The notes beneath the pieces are model-generated. The model was given only the letters and a program-made list of their open reading frames with translations. It ran no database searches and was not told the DNA's origin. Of a DNA stretch of 64,000 bases, positions 17,420-25,711 are shown one piece after another. Within the stretch, counting starts at the first letter, position 1. Each line of letters opens with the position of its first letter. A program made the position numbers and the translations under genes. Origin of the DNA: JAJEFO01 sp965208685. GTDB taxonomy: Bacteria > Pseudomonadota > Alphaproteobacteria > Rhodobacterales > Rhodobacteraceae. The DNA is taken from assembly GCA_965208685.1 (NCBI GenBank), contig CBDBPL010000007.1, positions 186,001-250,000 of the forward strand. Reading direction: 5' to 3'.

Positions 17420-18355
17420 CTACTTTTGCGATTTCAGGTTGTCGAGCCAGACGGCGACGATGATGACCACGCCGATCAGCACCTGCTGGTAGAACGAGGA
17501 AATCCCGAGAATGTTCAGCCCGTTGGTGATCATGGCCATGATCAGCGCTCCGATCAGCGCGGTCAGGACAATGCCGCGTCCGCCGACAAAGCTGACGCCG
17601 CCGATGATCACGGCCGCGATGGCCTGCAGCTCAATGCCTTGCGCAACGCTTGGCGGCGTGGCTGCAAGGCGCCCGGTCATGACCACTGCCGCAAGGGCAG
17701 CCAGGAAACCGCTCAGCATGTAGATCTTTATCTTCTGCCGATCGACTGGAATGCCCTCCAGTCGGGCGACCCGTTCGTCGCCGCCAATCGCGTAGACGTG
17801 GCGGCCGAAGACGGAGGTGTGCAGCATCACTGTGACGACAAGGTAGGTGACGACAACGAAGTAGAGCGGGATCGGAAGTCCGAGGAACTTGGCGTTGCCG
17901 ATGTAGAGGAAGAATGGCACCAGCACCTGGTAGGACACGCCCTTGGTGATGACCAATGCCAACCCGCGCGCAATTCCCAGCATTCCCAGGGTCGCGATGA
18001 AGGGCGGGATCTTGCCGCGTGTGATGACAATGCCATTGACAAGTCCGGCGAGCGTACCGACTGCCAGGCCGGCCAGGGTGGCAACGAACGGATCCACGTC
18101 AACTTGTATCAGCGCACCGATCACGACCGCGGACAGGGCCAGAACCGATCCCACCGACAGGTCGATGCCGCCCGAAATGATGACCACGGCCTGGCCGGCG
18201 GCAAGGATCGCAACGATTGACACCTGCTTGGACAGGTTGGTCAAGTTGCCGACGGTCATGAAGAACGGCGACAGGAACGAGAGTACGAAGGCCAGCAGAA
18301 CGGCGACGAGAAGTATCCAGACGAGCGGATGGGACTTGATTCGGGCGAATTGCAT
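17420..18355 (-). CDS. Sugar ABC transporter permease, CUT2 (RbsC-like)
   Basis: 311 residues with eight to ten hydrophobic helices and the RbsC-family blocks IISGGIDLSVGSVLALSAV and GLVNGIVITRGKIPPFIATLG near the middle. CUT2 permeases import pentoses, ribose-like sugars or inositol. The neighbouring ATPase carries one ABC domain rather than two, as in the FrcBCA fructose system. The gene starts four bases after the ATPase stop, and the dehydrogenase begins eight bases after its own stop, consistent with one operon. Confidence 0.93.
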   Translation of the reverse strand: MQFARIKSHPLVWILLVAVLLAFVLSFLSPFFMTVGNLTNLSKQVSIVAILAAGQAVVIISGGIDLSVGSVLALSAVVIGALIQVDVDPFVATLAGLAVGTLAGLVNGIVITRGKIPPFIATLGMLGIARGLALVITKGVSYQVLVPFFLYIGNAKFLGLPIPLYFVVVTYLVVTVMLHTSVFGRHVYAIGGDERVARLEGIPVDRQKIKIYMLSGFLAALAAVVMTGRLAATPPSVAQGIELQAIAAVIIGGVSFVGGRGIVLTALIGALIMAMITNGLNILGISSFYQQVLIGVVIIVAVWLDNLKSQK

Positions 18356-18358
18356 GTC

Positions 18359-19129
18359 TCAGTCCCCTGCCGCAGATGTGCTGCGCTCCACAGCGAGACC
18401 GGAGATGATCATCGACACGATTTCGTCCTGAGTGAATTCCTTCGTCGGCCCGGTCACCACGTTCTTGCCGCCGTGCAGGATCGTGATCCGGTCGGTGAAA
18501 TTGAACACCTCGTGAATGTCGTGGCTGATCCAGATGATTCCGATACCCTGCTTCTTCAGTTCCACGGTCAGTTTCATGACCATTTTGCTTTCTTCCATGC
18601 CCAAGGCCGCGGTCGGTTCGTCCATGATCAGGATCTTGGTGTCGAAATGCACTGCGCGGCTGATCGAGATCGCCTGACGCTGACCGCCCGACATGCTGTC
18701 AACCTCAACGTCGAGCGACTGGATGCGGATGTTCAGGCGGCTGAGTGCCTTGGTCGCTTCGGCTGTCATGGCCTTCTTGCGAAGAAAGCCCCACTTGTGC
18801 AGCTCGCGCCCCATGTAGAGGTTCGCCGGGGCGTCCAGATTGCCGCAGAGCGCCAGTTCCTGGTAGATCGTCTCGATTCCATAGGTGCGAGCATCGTTCG
18901 GGCCGTTGATCTGCGCCTTGCGTCCTTCGACGAAGATTGCGCCCTCGCTGGCTGTCTCGGCTCCCGAAAGGATCTTGATCAGCGTAGACTTCCCGGCGCC
19001 ATTGTGTCCCAATACGCCGAGAACCTCGCCTGGATAGAGCTCAAGCTGCGCGTCGGTCAGTGCCTGCAGGCCGCCAAAGTGCTTTGATATGTGCCGCATT
19101 TCGACCAGTGGGATAGGGTCCGGCATCAT
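18359..19129 (-). CDS. Sugar ABC transporter ATP-binding protein, single-domain CUT2 (FrcA-like)
   Basis: 256 residues with Walker A GHNGAGKST, signature SGGQRQAISISRA and Walker B ILIMDEPTAALG, then WISHDIHEVF with the switch histidine. CUT2 systems usually have a duplicated ABC protein of about 500 residues (RbsA); this one has a single domain, as in FrcA, and presumably works as a homodimer. It is separated from the upstream binding-protein gene by a strong hairpin (19147-19179), which would lower its expression relative to the binding protein. Confidence 0.93.
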   Translation of the reverse strand: MMPDPIPLVEMRHISKHFGGLQALTDAQLELYPGEVLGVLGHNGAGKSTLIKILSGAETASEGAIFVEGRKAQINGPNDARTYGIETIYQELALCGNLDAPANLYMGRELHKWGFLRKKAMTAEATKALSRLNIRIQSLDVEVDSMSGGQRQAISISRAVHFDTKILIMDEPTAALGMEESKMVMKLTVELKKQGIGIIWISHDIHEVFNFTDRITILHGGKNVVTGPTKEFTQDEIVSMIISGLAVERSTSAAGD

Positions 19130-19146
19130 TCAGTTCCCTGTTCGAA

Positions 19147-19179
19147 AAGAGATGGCCGGGCGCGACCCGGCCATCTCTT
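19147..19179 (-). terminator. Intercistronic stem-loop after the binding-protein gene
   Basis: A perfect 14-bp inverted repeat (AAGAGATGGCCGGG and its complement) with a five-base loop, followed on the minus strand by a short T-run (CTTTTCG). It lies between the sugar-binding-protein gene and the ATPase gene. Such elements commonly stop part of the transcripts or protect the upstream mRNA, so the periplasmic binding protein is made in excess over the membrane complex. Confidence 0.75.
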
Positions 19180-19208
19180 GGCGTTGGCCGTCCAATCGGA
19201 TGGCTGGA

Positions 19209-20171
19209 CTATTCCAGCACGATGCCGCGACCGGCAAGATATTCGTCGGTCACGTCCGATGCCACCATAATCGAGGATTCGACAACGATCCAGTCGTCCA
19301 GCTCTTCGCCTTTCGTGACATGGCGATAGGCGGCCATCACGGCCTCGTAGCCCACCAGATCGGTGTTGCCGTCGATGGTCGCGTTCAGCTCGCCGGCCCT
19401 CAGGGCAGCCAGTGCCGACGGGATCGCGTCGTCGCCGACCACGATGATGTCGTCAAGCTTGCCCGCGCCCTTGACGGCCTGAACCGCGCCCAGCGCCATC
19501 AAGTCATTGGAACCGATGATCGCGTCGACCTCGGGGTGCGACTGAAGGATGTCTTCTGCCGCCTTCAGGCCTTTCTCCTGGTCCCAGTCGGCGGCAATCG
19601 ATGCCACCACCACGATGCCGTCATTGGCGTTGAACACGTCCATCATGCCATTCAGCCGAAGCTCGGCGGTCGAGCTGCCGCGAAAGCCTTCGAGAATCGC
19701 GACCTGGCCTTTGCCACCCAGCTGATCGACGACCCATTGCGCCATGCCGGCAAACGAGGTCTGCTCATCCAGGCCTACAAAGGTCTCAACCTTGGCCGGG
19801 CCGTCATCAACCCGCGTGTCGGCGGTGATTACGGGGATCCCGGCGGCGTTGGCCTCCATCACTTTGGGGATCAATGCAGTCCCGTTCATCGGGACCAGCA
19901 CGATCGCGTCGTGACCCTTGATGATCTCGGTTTCAACCACGGCGATCTGGCCCTCGATGTCGCCGTTGAACTCGGCCGAGACATAGGACAGCTCGATGCC
20001 CAGTTCGTCGGCTGCGCGCTTGGCCCCTTCGCCCATGCGCCAGTAGTATGGGTTGTTCATGTCCTTGACGATGAAGGCCATGCTGATGTCCTCGGCGAAT
20101 GTCGCCGTGGTCATGGATCCGGCCATGGCCATGGCGCCGATCGCCAGGCCCAGTTTCGACTTGATTTTCAT
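19209..20171 (-). CDS. Sugar ABC transporter substrate-binding protein, CUT2 (RbsB-like)
   Basis: 320 residues with a signal peptide (MKIKSK, hydrophobic core, TATFA cleavage near residue 26). The mature protein starts EDISMAFIVKDMNNPYYWRMGEGAK, the RbsB/peripla_BP_4 fold opening, and includes AIVLVPMNGTALIP, ITADTRVD and AIIGSNDLMALGA. The start at 20171 has AAGGAGGA nine to ten bases upstream; an in-frame extension to 20348 is non-conserved. It delivers substrate to the permease and ATPase downstream. Nearby inositol-dehydrogenase-like genes make a cyclitol a plausible ligand, but this is inference. Confidence 0.92.
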   Translation of the reverse strand: MKIKSKLGLAIGAMAMAGSMTTATFAEDISMAFIVKDMNNPYYWRMGEGAKRAADELGIELSYVSAEFNGDIEGQIAVVETEIIKGHDAIVLVPMNGTALIPKVMEANAAGIPVITADTRVDDGPAKVETFVGLDEQTSFAGMAQWVVDQLGGKGQVAILEGFRGSSTAELRLNGMMDVFNANDGIVVVASIAADWDQEKGLKAAEDILQSHPEVDAIIGSNDLMALGAVQAVKGAGKLDDIIVVGDDAIPSALAALRAGELNATIDGNTDLVGYEAVMAAYRHVTKGEELDDWIVVESSIMVASDVTDEYLAGRGIVLE

Positions 20172-20306
20172 TACCGAGTTTCCTCCTTGGATTTCGTGCG
20201 GCCGAACATTAGGTGCGGCCACAAAATTGCGTTCCGGCAGAGCTTGCTGCCCGCCCGCGACACGAGGAGCGTGCAACAGGCCGACCGCGCGGCACGAGAG
20301 CGAAGA

Positions 20307-20322
20307 TGTCCAAAATGAGTCC
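20307..20322. promoter_or_regulatory. Possible operator copy upstream of the sugar-binding-protein gene
   Basis: TGTCCAAAATGAGTCC shares the TGTCCA-A core and a TGA with the two repeats at 22076-22093 and 22126-22142. It lies about 140 bases before the binding-protein start, inside the gap after the regulator gene. It is less well conserved than the other two copies. Confidence 0.3.
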
Positions 20323-20344
20323 TTTGGCGGGAAGCCGTTGGGAC

Positions 20345-22048
20345 TCAATAGTGTCCATGCGCCCGCATCAGCGCATCAATGCGGTTTTGCGCATTGCCAA
20401 GCGCAACGGCAGGCTTCGCTTCGCCCTGCAGCATCAGGTGGATCTCGTCGCCGAGAATTCCCAGGATGTCGCTGAATTCCGGGATCGGCGGGCGCGGCCA
20501 GATCTGCAGTTCGCCGCGGCGCTCCATGCCATCGATTTCGCTGATCAGCGGGCTCTTGGCCTGTACCTCCGGGTCGGCGCTGGTTGAGAACCGCGGGCTG
20601 GACAGGTTTCCGTTCTGGACATACCATTTCAGCATCTCGGGCCTGGTCAGGTATTCCATCACCTTCCACGACGCGCTTTTGCGTTCGCTGCTGAGCCCCT
20701 CCGGCATCGCCAGCGAGAAGCCGCCGATCGGAGAGACCGTGTGCACGCCAGGCGCGTGCGGATGCGGCGCATAGTGGACCTTGCCGTGAGCCGGCGACGC
20801 GCTGTTCAACTCAAAGGCGGCTGCTCGGACACTCCAGCCATAGGTCATTGCCGCGTGGCCTTCCGAGAAAATCCGAATGCGGCGATCCCAGTTGCAGGTC
20901 AGGCTGTCCTTGTGGGACAGGCCAAGCAATTCCAGCAGGAACTCGGCAGCTAGTCGCGCAGGATCGGTATCGAGCTGCGGGCGATGGTTCTCGCCTGAAA
21001 TCTCGGTGAGGTCGAATTCATCGCCAATTGGCTTGAGATTGATGATCGGCTGACCGAAATCCGCCAGTGTCTGGACGAACGTGTGGGCGACGGGCGTGCC
21101 CCGGCCGTAGTTCATCACGATTCCGGACATGTTGAAGCCCGAGCGGTGCAGGACGCGTGCAGCAAACAGCACGTCGTCAGTGGTGCGCGGGATCGAAAGG
21201 CCGGCGTCGGCAAACAGGTCCGACCGGCAGAACAACAGCTCTGCCGTCGGCTGGATCGGCAGGCCGAACTGCTTGTTGCACCAGAAAGACCCGCGAAAGG
21301 CGGCATTGTGAAAGTCGGACGGGTTGTAGCGCTCCTGGCGCATTATCTCGTCCAAGGGCTCGATCACGCCTTCCTCGGCCAACTGACCGACCCAGGGAAG
21401 GTCAATCGCAATCAGGTCGTATTCCGGAACCGGTTGCTTAGCGCTTTCCATGATCCTGCTGTGCAGATCGTCCAGCGGCAGGTTCGTGATCTCGATTTTC
21501 GTGCCGCAGAGCTCTTCCAGACTGGATGAGAACTCGCTCAGTGTCTTGAACGTCGGATCAATGGGGCAGAGGATCCGGAATGTCCGGTCATAGCCGACGC
21601 CGGTACGCATGGCACTGGGATAGGGCAGGATCCGCGAGGCCATGTAATATCCGCCGAAGTAGAAGTCGCCGATCTCGCCGTCTCCGGTATTGAAGCCAAA
21701 GGTATTTCCGACCATGGCCTTGAGCTGCATGGCGAAACTCTCGAACTCTTCGATCAGCTTGCGCGTGGGATGCAGGGAGAAGGACTTTCCGGTCTTTGAT
21801 TTCGGCCGCTTGTGCAGCAACCTCTGGTCGATCAGCTCTGAAATCCGCCGCATCGCCGTGCCATAGGGGACGTTGGCCGCCATTGCCGCCGAGGTGGTGG
21901 TCATCAGCTTGCCTTCCAGGTGCCGCCGCATGGCGTAGGAGATTATGTTCCAGCGCGCATCAGTGGTTGACAGTCCCGTCCGCGTTTCGGAAATCTCGCG
22001 ATTGGCGTCCACGAAATTCAGGATTCGCAGGAGTTCTTCGCGTGTCAC
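20345..22048 (-). CDS. Fused winged-helix / solute-binding-protein-like transcriptional regulator
   Basis: 567 residues without a signal peptide. Residues 1-95 look like a winged helix (TDARWNIISYAMRRHLEGK, AANVPYGTAMRRISELIDQ, then a basic wing with LLHKRPKSKTGKSFSL). From about 150 the sequence follows family-1 extracellular solute-binding proteins (TFRILCPIDPTFKTLSEF, EYDLIAIDLPWVGQLAEEGVIEPL, SWKVMEYLTRPEMLKWY). A cytoplasmic binding-protein fold tied to a DNA-binding domain suggests a one-component sensor for a small carbohydrate. The GTG start has GGAGC upstream. It is divergent from the GMC gene and lies directly before the importer genes on the same strand, so it probably controls both. 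The domain calls are by eye. Confidence 0.75.
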   Translation of the reverse strand: MTREELLRILNFVDANREISETRTGLSTTDARWNIISYAMRRHLEGKLMTTTSAAMAANVPYGTAMRRISELIDQRLLHKRPKSKTGKSFSLHPTRKLIEEFESFAMQLKAMVGNTFGFNTGDGEIGDFYFGGYYMASRILPYPSAMRTGVGYDRTFRILCPIDPTFKTLSEFSSSLEELCGTKIEITNLPLDDLHSRIMESAKQPVPEYDLIAIDLPWVGQLAEEGVIEPLDEIMRQERYNPSDFHNAAFRGSFWCNKQFGLPIQPTAELLFCRSDLFADAGLSIPRTTDDVLFAARVLHRSGFNMSGIVMNYGRGTPVAHTFVQTLADFGQPIINLKPIGDEFDLTEISGENHRPQLDTDPARLAAEFLLELLGLSHKDSLTCNWDRRIRIFSEGHAAMTYGWSVRAAAFELNSASPAHGKVHYAPHPHAPGVHTVSPIGGFSLAMPEGLSSERKSASWKVMEYLTRPEMLKWYVQNGNLSSPRFSTSADPEVQAKSPLISEIDGMERRGELQIWPRPPIPEFSDILGILGDEIHLMLQGEAKPAVALGNAQNRIDALMRAHGHY

Positions 22049-22075
22049 TCAATCGCTCCAGGGCCAGGGTTCAAA

Positions 22076-22142
22076 TTGTCCATATCTGATAATCTATAGA
22101 TCCCGGACGCGAACGAGTGAAATTTCGTCCAAATCTGACAAT
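22076..22142. promoter_or_regulatory. Two direct repeats and a palindrome in the divergent promoter region
   Basis: TTGTCCATATCTGATAAT (22076-22093) and CGTCCAAATCTGACAAT (22126-22142) match at 14 of 17 aligned positions and start 49 bases apart. A perfect 10-base palindrome ATCTATAGAT sits at 22092-22101. They lie between the regulator gene and the GMC oxidoreductase gene. This is the natural place for operators of the fused regulator; binding is inferred, not shown. Confidence 0.45.
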
Positions 22143-22214
22143 TGCGTTGTTCCGGTGTCGTTGCCGGTCATGTCACGCTTGGCCGACAAGTGTCCAAGCA
22201 GGGTAAGCGGATCT

Positions 22215-23810
22215 ATGACGACCGAAGACCATGATTTTGCGGTTGTCGGCGCTGGGTCCGCAGGTTGTGCCGTCGCGGGGCGGCTGGCCGAAGCGGGATA
22301 TTCGGTGCTGCTGCTTGAGGCCGGTGGGCGTGACCGAAATCCTCTCATTCATATTCCTCTTGGATATTCACTGCTTTATGACAATCCTGCGGTGAACTGG
22401 TGCTACGAAAGCCAGCCTGAGCCGCACTTGATGGGGCGCCGCCTGTTTCAGCCGCGCGGCAAGGTGTTGGGCGGCACCGGGGCGATCAACGGCATGATCT
22501 ACATGCGCGGCCAGCCAGAGGACTTCGATGGCTGGGCCGAGGCGGGGTGCACTGGCTGGGGGTGGGACGACGTCCTGCCCTACTTCAAGTCCTGCGAGGA
22601 TCAGGAGCGCGGCACCGATGCATATCACGGCACCGGCGGGCCGGTCGCGGTTTCAGACCTCCGCACGGAACACGAGCTGGGCGACGCCTTTCTCGCCGCA
22701 TCGGTCGCGCTAGGCGTGCCGCGCAACGATGATTTCAACGGGCCTCGGCAGGAGGGAACGGGCTATGTCCAGACAACGACCCGCAAGGGGCGCCGCTGGA
22801 GCACCGCGGCGGGCTATCTCAAGGGACCCGCCAAACGAAACATCGACCTTCGGCTCCATGCGATGGTCGAGCGCATCGAGATCGAGGGAAGACGGGCGGC
22901 CGGTGTGACCTGGACGGACCAGGGCGGGCCGAAATCCGCGCGCGTTCGCCGCGAGGTGATTCTCTGTGGAGGCGCATTCAACTCGCCTCAATTGCTGCAG
23001 ATCTCGGGCATCGGCCCTGAGTCGCACCTGCAGGCGCACGGGGTCGAGACCTTGCACCATCTGCCGGGAGTGGGCGAGAACTTGCAGGACCATTTCGGAA
23101 TCGGTGCCGAATACCGCTCGACCGTGAATTCCACCGTCAACGATCTCTACAACAACAAGCTGAAGGGCGGCTTCCAGTTGCTGCGCTACCTGCTGTTCCG
23201 CACCGGGCCGTTTTCCGACAACGGCAACTACTCCAACACTTTCATCCGTTCGGGACCGCAAATCGACCGGCCCGACATGATGGTGACGTTCATGGCCTGG
23301 TGCACGGATGAACGGCTGAAGCCGCATCCCTTCTCGGGCTTTACGATCCTGGCCGAGCACATGCGCCCCAATTCGTGCGGACACGTTCGCATCACTGGTC
23401 CGCGCTCATGGGATCAGCCCGCGATTCAGTTCAACTTTCTCGCTGATGCGGCGGACCGGCGCGCCGCGCTAGCGGGCCTGAAATTCGGGCGCAAGATCGC
23501 TGCGACGGCGCCGATGGCCAATTGCGTCGAAAGCGAGATCTCGCCGGGCTCGGACGTTCAGTCGGACGACGAACTGCTGAACCATTGCCGGGCATCGGGG
23601 CTGTCGCTGCTGCATCCGGTGGGCACTTGCAAGATGGGGATCGGTGAGGATGCGGTTGTGGATCCGCGCCTTAGGATCCACGGCATTGACGGGTTGCGCG
23701 TGGTGGATGCATCGATCATGCCGCGCATCGTGACCGGCAACACCAACGCCGCAGCCATCATGATCGGCGAAAAGGGGGCCGCCCTGATCGCGGAAGATGC
23801 GCGGAGCTAG
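22215..23810 (+). CDS. GMC family oxidoreductase (choline dehydrogenase-like)
   Basis: 531 residues. The FAD-binding opening is DFAVVGAGSAGCAVAGRLAEAG; GMC signature 1 is RGKVLGGTGAINGMIYMRG, signature 2 is GGAFNSPQLLQISGIGP, and the C-terminal catalytic region is LLHPVGTCKMG then NTNAAAIMIGEKGA. These flavoproteins oxidise alcohols or sugar hydroxyls. Here the first gene of a plus-strand pair with an inositol-dehydrogenase-like gene, divergent from the fused regulator, so a polyol or sugar derivative is the probable substrate. The ATG at 22215 is chosen because the flavin motif follows at once; a much longer open frame extends upstream but crosses the regulator promoter. Confidence 0.93.
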   Translation: MTTEDHDFAVVGAGSAGCAVAGRLAEAGYSVLLLEAGGRDRNPLIHIPLGYSLLYDNPAVNWCYESQPEPHLMGRRLFQPRGKVLGGTGAINGMIYMRGQPEDFDGWAEAGCTGWGWDDVLPYFKSCEDQERGTDAYHGTGGPVAVSDLRTEHELGDAFLAASVALGVPRNDDFNGPRQEGTGYVQTTTRKGRRWSTAAGYLKGPAKRNIDLRLHAMVERIEIEGRRAAGVTWTDQGGPKSARVRREVILCGGAFNSPQLLQISGIGPESHLQAHGVETLHHLPGVGENLQDHFGIGAEYRSTVNSTVNDLYNNKLKGGFQLLRYLLFRTGPFSDNGNYSNTFIRSGPQIDRPDMMVTFMAWCTDERLKPHPFSGFTILAEHMRPNSCGHVRITGPRSWDQPAIQFNFLADAADRRAALAGLKFGRKIAATAPMANCVESEISPGSDVQSDDELLNHCRASGLSLLHPVGTCKMGIGEDAVVDPRLRIHGIDGLRVVDASIMPRIVTGNTNAAAIMIGEKGAALIAEDARS

Positions 23811-23823
23811 AAGGGGAAACGTC

Positions 23824-24822
23824 ATGCTGGGAATCGCGCTGCTCGGAAGCGGGCGCATGGCCCATGTCTACGGGCCGAAGATCAACGCGCATCCCGGCTT
23901 GCGGCTGATCACGGTGTTCAACCCCAATCTGGCTTCCGCGGAACAGGCGGCGGCGCGATACGGCGGCACGGCCAGCGCAGACCTGGACGCAGTGCTGGCC
24001 GACCCGTCGGTCGATGCCGTGGTCATCGCCACGCCGACCAACACCCATGTCGAATATGTCGAGGCTTCGGCGAAGGCCGGCAAGCCGATCTATTGCGAGA
24101 AGCCGCTGGACCAGACGCTGGAGCGCGTGGACCGCGCAATGTCGTGCCTGAAGGCGCACCCGGTCCCGTTCATGCTGGGATTCAACCGACGGTTCGACCC
24201 GGACAATGCCAGCTTGCAGCGCGCTGTTCGGGCGGGCGAGATCGGTACGGTCAACATGCTGATGAGCTGGAGCCGCGAGCCCGCGCCGCCGCCGATCGAC
24301 TATGTTCGTGCTTCCGGCGGGTATTTTCTGGACGCAACGATCCACGACATCGATCTGATGTGCTGGATCGCGGGAGAGCGGCCCGTGGAGGTGTATGCGA
24401 CCGGCAGCTGCAAATTCGATCCCGCAATCGGTGCCGAGGGCGACGTCGACCTGACCATGACCGTGCTGAAGATGCCCTCCGGCGCGTTGGTTCACGTCAA
24501 CAATTCACGTGCGTGCGCCTACGGCTTCGATCAGAGGCTGGAGGCGTTTGGCACGAAGGGCATGCTGCAAACGAAAAACCACCGCGACGACAACCTGGTC
24601 CGCTGGGATGGCAAAGGGACCGATGCGCGCGCGACGCTCAAGCACTTTTTCCTGGAACGCTACGACGCGTCGTTCTTCCATGCTCTTGACGAATTCCAGG
24701 CCGCGGTTCGGGAGGGGCGACCGCCATCCGTCACCGAGGAAGACGGCCGCACGGCCCTTGCAATTGCGCTGGCCTGCGACCGGTCGAGGCGCGAGGGCGT
24801 GGCCGTGGTGCCGGAATACTGA
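23824..24822 (+). CDS. Inositol 2-dehydrogenase-like Gfo/Idh/MocA oxidoreductase (IolG-like)
   Basis: 332 residues with GIALLGSGRMAHVYGPKI (Rossmann), IATPTNTHVEYVE and the lysine in YCEKPLDQ, then SGGYFLDATIHDIDLMCWIAGE with the catalytic Asp and His, and HVNNSRACAYGFDQRLEAFG, a stretch characteristic of inositol dehydrogenases. NAD-dependent oxidation of myo-inositol or another cyclitol is likely. It starts 13 bases after the GMC gene stop, with an AAGGGGAAA ribosome site, and is co-transcribed with it. The rest of the iol pathway (iolE, iolB, iolC/D) is not in the window. Confidence 0.88.
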   Translation: MLGIALLGSGRMAHVYGPKINAHPGLRLITVFNPNLASAEQAAARYGGTASADLDAVLADPSVDAVVIATPTNTHVEYVEASAKAGKPIYCEKPLDQTLERVDRAMSCLKAHPVPFMLGFNRRFDPDNASLQRAVRAGEIGTVNMLMSWSREPAPPPIDYVRASGGYFLDATIHDIDLMCWIAGERPVEVYATGSCKFDPAIGAEGDVDLTMTVLKMPSGALVHVNNSRACAYGFDQRLEAFGTKGMLQTKNHRDDNLVRWDGKGTDARATLKHFFLERYDASFFHALDEFQAAVREGRPPSVTEEDGRTALAIALACDRSRREGVAVVPEY

Positions 24823-25711
24823 CGCCCAGGCCTGGCAACCGCAGAAGATTGAGGCCGGTTGAACGGAGATCTCGTTGAAAGGATCCTGTGGCCTGATGAT
24901 CGGGCGCCCATGTTCCTGCTTCGAGAACGGGGTGGTGCGAAAACGTCCCCGCTGCAGATCGCGCAAGGTGCGTGGCTCATGCGTTCTCGCGCGAAGACAA
25001 TGTGCCTCTGGATGACCCATCGTGCGGGATTGACTGAGTTCGCGAATCGAGTCCCTCCCTTGCCGTCGCCACCCAAGGCAACGACTCATCGGCTGAATTT
25101 GTTGAGGATCGCGATTGACTGTGACCTTCCCCAGCCAATGGTCTCGAGATGGCGAATGCGCAGCGATGCTTCTCCGTCCCTGCAGGCCAGCCTGGACGAT
25201 CTTGGTTCGCTCTTCGGCCGATTGCTGCTTGCCGGCATTTCGCCTTGCATCCCAGACCAGTTTCTCAATGTCGTGCCCGAAGTTCGGGAGATCCTGTTCA
25301 TTCTCACGTTGGCTTCCATGAGCCGGAAGTCCATTCGCTGCTCGAACCCCTGAACCTGTCCGATGGAAGCCGGCGTCCGACATCGCGCCCATGTTGCCGG
25401 AAACGTGTGCATCTGCGATCTTGCGGTCGGCCGTGTGGCGGGGAATACGCCGAAGGTGCATGATGGCCCGGCTTCGCGAACCGCTGTTTCACGGCGAACC
25501 GGGATACGAATCGTGACGGGCGCCAGCCATCTCGGCGAATTTTCCAATGGACTCAATGCGCTTGAGACGCCCGACTTGCCAGTGACCCATTGCAATGTCC
25601 GGCCTGCAATCCCGAAAGTCGGGCCATCATCCGGATTGTCACGCAAATGCTAGTTGACTGCGCGAAGGGCTCGCACAATTCTTGCTGGAACCTGCCTCAC
25701 GAGGAGCACCC
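24823..25711. other. Gene-poor stretch at the right edge of the sugar/polyol block
   Basis: About 890 bases with no intact gene. Open frames of 90-320 codons exist on both strands but look random in composition, apart from a short minus-strand remnant of an IS3-type OrfA at 25092-25275. I see no terminal inverted repeats or target-site duplication. It separates the polyol genes from the M16 peptidase pair. Confidence 0.5.
25092..25275 (-). mobile_element. Degraded IS3-type transposase OrfA remnant
   Basis: The minus-strand translation of 25159-25272 reads DIEKLVWDARRNAGKQQ then SAEERTKIVQAGLQGRRSIAA, which fits the N-terminal helix-turn-helix of IS3-family OrfA proteins (typically RRKTRKTYSAEEKIRIVLEGLRGEDSIAALCRREGI in residues). 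The resemblance stops after SIAA, where the frame is lost; some similar spacing continues in another frame to about 25092. No OrfB or inverted ends are visible, so this is an old fragment. Confidence 0.5.

Noticed and set aside
24859..25353. A 164-codon plus-strand frame in the gap before the M16 genes
   Set aside because: No family resemblance, no convincing ribosome site, and the minus strand of the same stretch holds the OrfA remnant.
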